In this document: positions 6,173 to 12,355 of the stretch, in pieces
Position numbering within the stretch: the stretch's first letter is position 1
Layout: the number at the start of each line of letters is the position of its first letter
Origin: an uncultured Prevotella sp.
Lineage (GTDB): Bacteria > Bacteroidota > Bacteroidia > Bacteroidales > Bacteroidaceae
Reading direction: 5' to 3'
Length of the DNA stretch: 12,355 nt
Assembly (NCBI GenBank): GCA_945637645.1
Contig: CALZDK010000039.1
Location: 1-12,355 of the forward strand
Position numbers and translations under genes: made by a program
Notes under the pieces: model-generated
Seen by the model: only the letters and a program-made list of their open reading frames with translations
Database searches by the model: none
What the model was told of the DNA's origin: nothing

Positions 6173-8647
6173 CTACTTTTTCTTCCTCCTCAACACCACC
6201 AACACTACGATGACCGCAAGCAGGATTGCGTATGAGGCATAGGCAATACGCTCGGTGGTGTCAACAGTAGTCGGGAAGAACGAGAGCTGTACGGTGTGCT
6301 TGCCGGGAGCCACATTAATGGCGCGAAGGATATAGTTCACACGGGCAACATCAACGTCCTTGCCATCCACGGTGGCTGTCCAACCAGGATAGTAGTTCTC
6401 TGAGAATACCACTACCCCACCCTTCTGACTCTCAACCTCGTAGGTGAGCTGGTTTGGCTCATATTTCGTTATCTTCACAAGGCTTGTTCCCTCCTGCTTC
6501 ACGCCCTCGCCGATGGTTTCCTTGAAGCGCTTGTCGGCAACTGCCTCGTGGCGAAGGTCTATCTTGCCTACGAGGTCGAGCTCGGCATTGGCATTGTCAA
6601 CGTAAGTCACCTTATCCACAAGCCATGCGTTGCCCAAGGCGTATGGATTCTGCACAGGCACTGTCTGTCCGCCTTCGAGAGGCAGGATAAAATACTTGGT
6701 GTTGAGCATGTTCAGTACAGGGAAGATGCTGTCGCCAGGCACTTGGGTCATATCGCCCTGGGCTTTGGCAACGGCAGGATAGAGCTTCTGCATCTCCTTG
6801 GAGATGTAGGCGTCTATGACCTCCTGATAGCGACGCAACTTGGCTGGATGATATCCTCCGATGCTTTTCAGATAGTAAGACGTCTCGTTCTCGTTGAACG
6901 TGTTCGATGCAAGGTTGAGCACTCGATAGTCGAGCGATGTGTCGCGAAGTATCTGGTCCTCGGTGGCAGTCTTTACTATTGGCTGGTCGCGCTGACTCTT
7001 CTCCACAAACATGCCGTCGTTGAGATAGCGTTTGTTGACCGACCAAAGGTCGAGAAGGCAGACAACAGCCACAATGGCGACAAGCCACTGCTTGCCCATC
7101 TTTCCACGAACATAGAGATAGAGCAGCACACAGCCTGCACAGATGATGAACAGCGAACGGCGGCAGTCGGCAGTGAACATTGCCTCGCGCATCTCAGTAA
7201 GATTGTTGAGCAGAGGCTGCAGCTGGTCGGCGGGGAACTGGCTCAGGGCGTGCATCTCGGAAGAACTTATGTAGTCGAACATTCCCGGGAAGAAGATGAA
7301 CAACAGGCAGGCACCCGCAGTGACAGCAAAGCTAACCACAGCATAGTTGAATTTCTCTTTCAGCACCTGTGGGTCATCGACAATTCTCTTCAAGGCAAGC
7401 ATAGCGAGAAGAGGAATGGTGAACTCGGCTATGACGAGGATTGAAGCCACGGTGCGGAACTTGGCATACATCGGGACATAGTCGAGGAAGAAGTCGGTGA
7501 AAGGCATGAAATTGCGTCCCCACGACAGGAGTATAGAAAGAATTGTGGCAGCAAGCAACGCCCACTTCATAGGTCCCTTAACGATGAAGAGTCCGAGAAC
7601 GAAGAGGAACAGCACGAAGGCTCCTACATAGACGGGACCGCTTGTTCCTGGCTGTTCGCCCCAGTATTGCCCTATCTGCTGATAGATGGGCAGATAGTTG
7701 TTGTCGGCATGCTCCATGGCAGTCTCGTTCATCACCATAGGCACCGAGGCACCGCCCTTGGCATTAGGGACGAGCAGTGTCCAGGTCTCATCCACGCCGT
7801 AGCTCCACTGCGTGATGTAGTCGCGGTCGAGGCCGCTCGATGTCTGGTTGGCGGAGTTTTTCTTCACCAGTTCACTCTTGCCACGCATCGATTCCTTGCT
7901 GTACTCCCATGTGTGGTAGAGATTGGAGAGATTGATGCAGATGCCGATGACAGCGGCGGCGGCACACACGGCCGTTGCCTTTGCGAAGTGAGCCATCTGC
8001 TTCTTGCGAATGGCATCGACAAGATAAGCCACTATCATTGCCAAGATGATGAACAGATAATAATAGGTCATCTGCACATGGTTTGCCTGAACCTCAAGGG
8101 CGGCGAAAATTGCCGTTACGACAAAGCCCCAAAGGTATTTCCCTCGGTAGGCAAGCACTATACCGGCTATCATTGGCGGCAGATAGGCAAGCGCCATCAC
8201 CTTCCAATAGTGACCGGCGGCAATGATGATGAGGAAATAGGTGCTGAAAGCCCACACTATTGACCCTAAGGCGGCAAGCATCTGGCGGAAATCGAAGGCG
8301 CGCAACAGAATGTAGAAGCCCAAGAGATAGGCAAAGAGATACCACACATAGTCGGGCAGCCACAGATGATAGGCGTTGGCAACCTGGTCGAGCACCTTGC
8401 CGCTGCCATAGGCGGGAGCCATCTGGTAGGTTGGCATTCCGCTGAAGAGCGAGTTGGTCCAGCGTGTTGTCTCTCCCGTGCGCTGACGATATTCCGACAT
8501 TTCCTGTCCCGCACCCTTTCCCGCTGCGGAGTCGTGGCGGTAGAGAATCCTTCCCTCGGTGTCGGCAGGGAAGAAATAGGCAAACGCCAAAACCGCAAAA
8601 AGTATCACTGCCAAGAGGTCTGGCAGACATTTCCTTAACGTGTTCAT
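6173..8647 (-). CDS. YfhO-family multi-pass membrane protein, probable GT-C glycosyltransferase
   Basis: This 824-residue inner-membrane protein has about 14 hydrophobic segments, the first at roughly 11-27 and the last at about 800-820, ending in RRKKK on the cytoplasmic side. Most segments lie in the first 550 residues; a soluble domain of about 230 residues comes before the last helix. After helix 1 there is a conserved-looking loop with DSAAGKGAGQEM (39-50) and TRWTNSLFSGMPTYQM (61-76), typical of YfhO proteins. In Firmicutes, YfhO-type proteins work with a lipid-linked sugar synthase to glycosylate teichoic acids, and the fold resembles GT-C enzymes. The role in Bacteroidales is unknown; decoration of a surface polymer is a reasonable guess. 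It stands alone, convergent with the lipoprotein gene and divergent from the MTA/SAH nucleosidase, with its own promoter about 18 nt before the start. Confidence 0.9.
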   Translation of the reverse strand: MNTLRKCLPDLLAVILFAVLAFAYFFPADTEGRILYRHDSAAGKGAGQEMSEYRQRTGETTRWTNSLFSGMPTYQMAPAYGSGKVLDQVANAYHLWLPDYVWYLFAYLLGFYILLRAFDFRQMLAALGSIVWAFSTYFLIIIAAGHYWKVMALAYLPPMIAGIVLAYRGKYLWGFVVTAIFAALEVQANHVQMTYYYLFIILAMIVAYLVDAIRKKQMAHFAKATAVCAAAAVIGICINLSNLYHTWEYSKESMRGKSELVKKNSANQTSSGLDRDYITQWSYGVDETWTLLVPNAKGGASVPMVMNETAMEHADNNYLPIYQQIGQYWGEQPGTSGPVYVGAFVLFLFVLGLFIVKGPMKWALLAATILSILLSWGRNFMPFTDFFLDYVPMYAKFRTVASILVIAEFTIPLLAMLALKRIVDDPQVLKEKFNYAVVSFAVTAGACLLFIFFPGMFDYISSSEMHALSQFPADQLQPLLNNLTEMREAMFTADCRRSLFIICAGCVLLYLYVRGKMGKQWLVAIVAVVCLLDLWSVNKRYLNDGMFVEKSQRDQPIVKTATEDQILRDTSLDYRVLNLASNTFNENETSYYLKSIGGYHPAKLRRYQEVIDAYISKEMQKLYPAVAKAQGDMTQVPGDSIFPVLNMLNTKYFILPLEGGQTVPVQNPYALGNAWLVDKVTYVDNANAELDLVGKIDLRHEAVADKRFKETIGEGVKQEGTSLVKITKYEPNQLTYEVESQKGGVVVFSENYYPGWTATVDGKDVDVARVNYILRAINVAPGKHTVQLSFFPTTVDTTERIAYASYAILLAVIVVLVVLRRKKK

Positions 8648-8672
8648 TTGCTTTATAATTGATTTAACGCTG

Positions 8673-8680
8673 CAAAGTTA
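8673..8680 (-). promoter_or_regulatory. Probable yfhO promoter, -7 element
   Basis: The minus strand reads TAACTTTG here, an exact TAnnTTTG match, 25 bp before the yfhO ATG. The -33 element should fall near 8699-8703, which is inside the AATGAAG tandem repeat. Confidence 0.6.
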
Positions 8681-8689
8681 CAAAGAAAA

Positions 8690-8717
8690 AATGAAGAATG
8701 AAGAAGGAAGAATGAAG
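8690..8717. repeat. 7-bp tandem repeat (AATGAAG x4) between divergent promoters
   Basis: Units are AATGAAG (8690-8696), AATGAAG (8697-8703), AAGGAAG (8704-8710) and AATGAAG (8711-8717). They lie between the yfhO and MTA/SAH nucleosidase promoters, which point away from each other. Confidence 0.9.
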
Positions 8718-8756
8718 AATTGCAGCAAAAAAGGCTATTTTCACGAATAATTGTAT

Positions 8757-8764
8757 TACCTTTG
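8757..8764 (+). promoter_or_regulatory. Probable promoter of the MTA/SAH nucleosidase, -7 element
   Basis: TACCTTTG matches the TAnnTTTG consensus exactly. A T-run near 8738-8741 is a weak -33 candidate. Transcription would begin near 8771, giving a leader of about 16 nt before the ATG at 8787, which also supports that start over the upstream in-frame ATG at 8751. Confidence 0.6.
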
Positions 8765-8786
8765 CAGAAACATTTACTTTTTAACA

Positions 8787-9500
8787 ATGAAAATAGGTAT
8801 AATAATAGCGATGGACAAGGAATTCCGTCGGATAAGCGAACTGCTCGGAAACCTCAAGGTGGAGACCGACGGCAACTGGACTTTCACCACCGGAAGCTTG
8901 GGAGAAAGCGAGATTGTGCTGCACAAGTGCGGAATAGGAAAGGTGAATGCTGCCATAGGCGCTTCAGAACTGATAAGGAGATATTCCCCACAGCTCATAA
9001 TCTCAACGGGATGCGCAGGAGGCGGACAGACCTCAATGGAGGTTAAGGATGTGGTGGTTAGCACAGAGCTGACTTACCACGACGTGTATTGCGGTGAGGC
9101 AATGGGAAAGACGGTTTACGGTCAGGTGCAGGGAATGCCCGCTCGATTCAAGTCGCCAGCCGAACTGGTGGAGAAGGCGATGAGTCTCAATGGTGAGGTG
9201 ACAGCGAGGATTCACTCCGGACTCTTCGTCACTGGCGACTGGTTTGTTGACTCGCGGGAGAAGATGCGGTCCATAGTTTCCCTTTTCCCTGAGGCAGTGG
9301 CGGTGGACATGGAATCGGCGGCAATAGCACAGACGTGCCATGTGTTTGGCGTTGACTTCATCTCGTTCCGTGTCATCAGCGACATTCCGCTAAAAGACAA
9401 CAAGGCATCGCAATACCACAACTTCTGGGACACCATTGCCGACAACTCTTTCGAGACAACACGACGATTTCTTGAAAAGATTACGGAAGGAGCCTGTTAA
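8787..9500 (+). CDS. mtnN: 5'-methylthioadenosine/S-adenosylhomocysteine nucleosidase
   Basis: This cytoplasmic 237-residue enzyme cleaves adenine from methylthioadenosine and S-adenosylhomocysteine, clearing by-products of SAM use and feeding methionine recycling. The family residues are present: E12 in MKIGIIIAMDKE (general base), STGCAGGG at 73-80 for ribose and purine binding, M175-E176 in AVDMESAAIAQ, and D199 in ISDIPLKD, matching Glu12, Met173-Glu174 and Asp197 of the E. coli enzyme. The frame opens at an ATG at 8751, but this overlaps the -7 promoter element and would add 12 residues before the conserved MKIGII, so I use 8787. The length is normal for the family. It is a single-gene unit, divergent from yfhO and convergent with the barrel gene. 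Confidence 0.95.
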   Translation: MKIGIIIAMDKEFRRISELLGNLKVETDGNWTFTTGSLGESEIVLHKCGIGKVNAAIGASELIRRYSPQLIISTGCAGGGQTSMEVKDVVVSTELTYHDVYCGEAMGKTVYGQVQGMPARFKSPAELVEKAMSLNGEVTARIHSGLFVTGDWFVDSREKMRSIVSLFPEAVAVDMESAAIAQTCHVFGVDFISFRVISDIPLKDNKASQYHNFWDTIADNSFETTRRFLEKITEGAC

Positions 9501-9552
9501 GGAGTAAATTTTGGAGTTAAGGAGTTTACTCCTGAATAAGCTCCTTAACTCC
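9496..9552. terminator. Repeat-built, probably bidirectional terminator between convergent genes
   Basis: GGAGTTAAGGAG (9513-9524) pairs perfectly with CTCCTTAACTCC (9541-9552) over a 16-nt loop, with T-rich and A-rich flanks that would let it work on both strands. A second perfect pairing, GGAGTAAA (9501-9508) with TTTACTCC (9525-9532), encloses the left arm of the first and so competes with it. GTTAAGGAGT occurs twice in direct orientation (9496-9505 and 9516-9525); the first copy contains the TAA stop of the nucleosidase. Confidence 0.7.
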
Positions 9553-9560
9553 TAAATTAA

Positions 9561-10337
9561 TTAGTTTCCCAACAAAGGAATACGATATCCAATTGAGAAG
9601 GTGATGACATTGTTGCGCATTTTTTCAACCTCCTTGGAGATGTTGTTCAGACCGATGTTGTAGCGAAGGTCAAGAATGACATCCTCCGACTCATAGGAAA
9701 TAGAGAGGGGAATTGTCATGTCGGTCCCCTTGTAAGCGTCGGTCACCGTCTCGCTATATTTCAGGAAGCGGTCCTCACCTTCCGCCAACTCAACGAGAGT
9801 TTTTGAAGGGCGGTCGAACCTGTAGAATTTCTCCGACCTGTTTGTCTGCTTGTTATAGTCGCTTATCATATAGTTAAACGACTCCTTTGCCGAAACAAGA
9901 CTGCCAAACTGTATGCCTGCACCTATGGAGAATCCCTTCAAGATGTAGGCATGAAGCATCAAAGGCACCTGAATGTAGTGCAAGTCGGTGTTGTAGCGCG
10001 AGAACTGCGCCAGTTTCACCATGCCATTATTCTCATCGCCTTCGATATGGAAATCCTTGAATTTGGAACCTTGAAGCGAGTATTTTGCACCAGCCGTGAC
10101 ACTGAGTCGCGAAAGAATCATAAACTCAACATCGATGCCCGCCTCAACAGCAGGTTTCCAACGGTTTCCAATTTCGTGTTGCATGCCGTTGAAATTCAAA
10201 TCGATGTAGTCGTTGGTGAGTTGGGTGATTGAAAATCCAACACGTGGAATCAACGACAACTGACCTGCTCTTCCTTGAGCATTGGCTTCCACTGCGAACA
10301 AAGCCACAATGGCAACGATAATACTTCGTATCTTCAT
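9561..10337 (-). CDS. Outer-membrane beta-barrel protein, PorT-like
   Basis: This 258-residue protein has a signal peptide of about 20 residues ending ALFAVEANA, with predicted cleavage before Q21. The mature part has alternating hydrophobic strands typical of a small barrel, for example LSLIPRVGFSITQL, IDVEFMILSRLSVTAGAKYSL and FSIGAGIQFGSLV, and it closes with VITFSIGYRIPLLGN, a C-terminal strand suited to insertion by BAM. This fits the PorT/OMP_b-brl_2 type domain common in Bacteroidales. The function is unknown; I see no catalytic motif. It is on the same strand as typA and 88 bp downstream. The near-consensus TATAATTTG just before its ATG (about 10342-10350) has the wrong spacing and would give almost no leader, so the promoter is not identified. 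Confidence 0.85.
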   Translation of the reverse strand: MKIRSIIVAIVALFAVEANAQGRAGQLSLIPRVGFSITQLTNDYIDLNFNGMQHEIGNRWKPAVEAGIDVEFMILSRLSVTAGAKYSLQGSKFKDFHIEGDENNGMVKLAQFSRYNTDLHYIQVPLMLHAYILKGFSIGAGIQFGSLVSAKESFNYMISDYNKQTNRSEKFYRFDRPSKTLVELAEGEDRFLKYSETVTDAYKGTDMTIPLSISYESEDVILDLRYNIGLNNISKEVEKMRNNVITFSIGYRIPLLGN

Positions 10338-10406
10338 AGCTCCAAATTATAAATTAATGTATTCTGTTTATTTATGATTCGCAAGTTAACAACTTGTGGA
10401 CAGCCA

Positions 10407-10420
10407 ACGAGTTGACAAGT
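10407..10420. repeat. Copy of the fkp-GSCFA spacer repeat downstream of typA
   Basis: The minus strand here reads ACTTGTCAACTCGT, identical over 14 bases to plus-strand 1005-1018. It lies just downstream of the typA stop. A small inverted repeat, CAAGTT-AAC-AACTTG, lies close by at 10382-10396 without a T-run. Confidence 0.6.
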
Positions 10421-10425
10421 CATTC

Positions 10426-12228
10426 TCAAGACTTACTTGCTTTCTTGCGCTCGTTATGGTCAAGGATTATCTTCCTCATTCTCATGCTCTTTGGTGTCAC
10501 CTCCACGAGTTCGTCCTCCTTGATGTACTCAAGAGCCTCCTCAAGCGATAGAACGGTGCGGGGAACGATGCGCGCCTTGTCGTCGGAACCGCTGGCACGT
10601 GTGTTAGTCAGCTGCTTCGCCTTGCATACGTTGATTACGAGGTCGTTGTCGTGAACGTGCTCGCCCACTACCTCACCCATATAGACATCGTCGCCCGGAT
10701 CGATGAAGAACTTGCCACGGTCCTGCAGCTTATCTATGGCATAGGCATAGGCATTGCCTGTTTCCAAGGCTATCATTGAACCTGCCACACGGCGTGTTAT
10801 CTCGCCCTTGTAAGGCTGATACTCCTTGAAGCGGTGTGCCATGATTGCCTCGCCCTGCGATGCTGTAAGTACATTGGTACGCAGACCGATTATTCCACGC
10901 GAAGGCACGTCGAACTCAATGTTCACACGGTCTGCCTGCGACTCCATGGAAGTCATCTCGCCCTTGCGTCGTGTCACCATGTCTATCATCTTCGAAGCGA
11001 ACTCCTCTGGCACGTTGATGGTAAGCTCTTCTATCGGCTCACACTTCTGTCCGTTAAGCTCCTTGTAGATAACCTGCGGCTGTCCAACCTGCAGCTCATA
11101 GCCCTCACGGCGCATCGTCTCAATCAAGACTGAGAGGTGCAACACTCCGCGTCCGCTAACAATCCACTTGTCGGTGGAGTCCTCAAACTGTGCCACGCGC
11201 AGTGCGAGGTTCTTCTCCAGTTCCTTCTGCAAGCGGTCGTTGATATGACGTGAAGTCACAAATTTTCCCTCCTTGCCGAAGAAAGGCGAATCGTTGATGG
11301 TGAAGAGCATCGACATTGTCGGCTCGTCGATGGCTATCGGTGGCAGTGGCTCTGGATTCTCAAAGTCGCAAATGGTGTCGCCAATCTCAAACTTCTCCAG
11401 TCCTATGATGGCACAGATGTCGCCGCTCTGCACCTCTTGGGTCTTCCTGTGTCCCATGCCCTCGAAGGTGTGCAGTTCCTTTATCTTTGTCTTCTCTATT
11501 GTTCCGTCGCGGTGTGCGATGCTCACGTTCTGTCCCTCCTTGAGTGTTCCACGATGCACTCTTCCCACAGCTATTCGTCCTGTGTAGCTTGAGTAGTCGA
11601 GAGAGGTGATGAGCATCTGTGGCGTTCCCTCTATCACCTTTGGTGCGGGAATGACCTCAACAATTTTGTCGAGAAGATAGGTTATGTTGTCGGTTGGCTT
11701 GTTGTAGTCCTCACTCATCCAGCCGTTCTTTGCCGATCCATACACCACGGGGAAGTCGAGCTGGTCCTCAGTGGCATTAAGCGAGAACATCAGGTCGAAC
11801 ACCATCTCATACACTTCCTCCGGTCGGCAGTTGGGCTTGTCCACCTTGTTTACCACCACAATAGGCTTCAACCCTATCTGCAGTGCCTTCTGCAGCACGA
11901 AACGAGTCTGAGGCATCGGTCCCTCAAAGGCATCGACGAGCAACAGGCATCCGTCTGCCATGTTTAGCACTCGCTCCACCTCGCCTCCGAAGTCGCTGTG
12001 TCCCGGAGTGTCGATGATGTTAATCTTTACACCTTTCCAGTTTATTGAAACGTTTTTCGATAGAATAGTGATTCCACGCTCACGTTCCAGGTCGTTGCTA
12101 TCCAATACTTGTCCGCTGAGGTCCTGACCCTCGCGGAACAAATTACCAGCCAACATCATCTTATCGACAAGTGTTGTCTTGCCGTGATCGACGTGGGCTA
12201 TAATTGCTATGTTTCTTATGTCTTGCAT
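10426..12228 (-). CDS. typA: Ribosome-binding GTPase TypA/BipA
   Basis: This 600-residue cytoplasmic translational GTPase, an EF-G relative, acts on the ribosome and supports large-subunit assembly and growth under cold or other stress. The GTP motifs are all present: AHVDHGKT at 11-18 (P-loop), RGIT at 51-54 (switch I), DTPGH at 73-77, NKVD at 127-130, and a GSAKNG G5 loop further on. The C-terminal half carries the BipA-specific region, including RGIIGLRTNVLTAS and KEYQPYKGEI. Length is standard. The ATG at 12226-12228 has an AAGG-like ribosome site 7 nt upstream, the clearest in this window. It follows rpsO on the same strand; the strong rpsO terminator hairpin ends only 18 bp before this start. 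The C-terminus, KKASKS, is complete. Confidence 0.97.
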   Translation of the reverse strand: MQDIRNIAIIAHVDHGKTTLVDKMMLAGNLFREGQDLSGQVLDSNDLERERGITILSKNVSINWKGVKINIIDTPGHSDFGGEVERVLNMADGCLLLVDAFEGPMPQTRFVLQKALQIGLKPIVVVNKVDKPNCRPEEVYEMVFDLMFSLNATEDQLDFPVVYGSAKNGWMSEDYNKPTDNITYLLDKIVEVIPAPKVIEGTPQMLITSLDYSSYTGRIAVGRVHRGTLKEGQNVSIAHRDGTIEKTKIKELHTFEGMGHRKTQEVQSGDICAIIGLEKFEIGDTICDFENPEPLPPIAIDEPTMSMLFTINDSPFFGKEGKFVTSRHINDRLQKELEKNLALRVAQFEDSTDKWIVSGRGVLHLSVLIETMRREGYELQVGQPQVIYKELNGQKCEPIEELTINVPEEFASKMIDMVTRRKGEMTSMESQADRVNIEFDVPSRGIIGLRTNVLTASQGEAIMAHRFKEYQPYKGEITRRVAGSMIALETGNAYAYAIDKLQDRGKFFIDPGDDVYMGEVVGEHVHDNDLVINVCKAKQLTNTRASGSDDKARIVPRTVLSLEEALEYIKEDELVEVTPKSMRMRKIILDHNERKKASKS

Positions 12229-12246
12229 CTTTTTACCTTATTAAAA

Positions 12247-12281
12247 ATAATCCCGCAAGCCGATGTGGTCTGCGGGATTAT
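12247..12281 (-). terminator. Rho-independent terminator of rpsO, just ahead of typA
   Basis: ATAATCCCGCA (12247-12257) and TGCGGGATTAT (12271-12281) form a perfect 11-bp stem with a 13-nt loop. On the minus strand the stem is followed by TTTTTAA. This is a canonical terminator for the S15 gene. The stem ends 18 bp before the typA ATG. Confidence 0.85.
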
Positions 12282-12301
12282 GTTCTTTTCGGCTCCAAAA
12301 A

Positions 12302-12355
12302 TTATTTACGGAGACCAAGAGCCTTGATGATGGCACGATAGCGATTGATGTCGCG
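12302..12355 (-). CDS. rpsO: 30S ribosomal protein S15, C-terminal end (cut by window edge)
   Basis: The minus strand encodes the last 17 residues, RDINRYRAIIKALGLRK, then TAA. This matches the conserved C-terminus of S15, which binds 16S rRNA early in small-subunit assembly; the end RYRAIIKALGLRK is typical of Bacteroidales S15. The rest of the gene lies beyond the right edge. It is followed by a strong terminator and then typA, so a ribosomal protein and a ribosome-associated GTPase are neighbours. Confidence 0.88.
   Translation of the reverse strand, partial: RDINRYRAIIKALGLRK

Noticed and set aside
6548..7444. Plus-strand open frame of 298 codons antisense to yfhO
   Set aside because: No recognisable domain, no promoter or ribosome site, and it lies entirely opposite a strong YfhO coding region.
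10382..10396. Inverted repeat CAAGTT-AAC-AACTTG downstream of typA, considered as the typA terminator
   Set aside because: The stem is only 6 bp with a 3-nt loop and has no T-run on the minus strand.

Overview
The window looks like ordinary chromosome from a Bacteroidales bacterium, most likely Prevotella/Segatella or a close relative. The evidence is a fused Fkp-type fucose salvage enzyme, a GSCFA-family protein, a DUF4840-like surface lipoprotein, a PorT-like outer-membrane barrel, A-rich leaders with almost no Shine-Dalgarno sequences, and several promoters matching the Bacteroidetes -7 element TAnnTTTG. Genus-level assignment is inference.

Layout, left to right. (1) Positions 95-3778, minus strand: fkp (L-fucokinase/GDP-fucose pyrophosphorylase), then a GSCFA protein, separated by a spacer filled with an 8-bp tandem repeat. 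(2) Positions 3992-6054, plus strand, divergent from fkp: fucP (L-fucose permease), then a small lipoprotein and a rho-independent terminator. (3) Positions 6173-8647, minus strand: a large YfhO-family membrane protein. (4) Positions 8787-9500, plus strand, divergent from yfhO: the MTA/SAH nucleosidase. (5) Positions 9561-10337, minus strand: an outer-membrane beta-barrel protein, convergent with the nucleosidase across a repeat-built terminator. (6) Positions 10426-12228, minus strand: the translational GTPase typA/bipA, preceded by the last 17 codons of rpsO at the right edge.

The clearest functional unit is fucP-fkp: import of free L-fucose and its direct activation through fucose-1-phosphate to GDP-L-fucose, the donor for fucosylated capsule, LPS or glycoproteins. 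No fucose-degradation genes are visible here, which fits salvage rather than catabolism. YfhO proteins are GT-C-like and may also act on surface glycans, but nothing here links it directly to fucose. The remaining genes are housekeeping.

I see no CRISPR array, insertion sequence, phage, toxin-antitoxin or defence system, and no new multi-gene system. The observations most worth a second look are non-coding: short tandem repeats of 7-8 bp in intergenic gaps (one placed where the yfhO -33 element should be), two mutually exclusive hairpins at a convergent terminator, a strong terminator-like hairpin only 18 bp ahead of typA, and a fucP leader with competing inverted repeats. The longest gap between genes is 213 bp (3779-3991).
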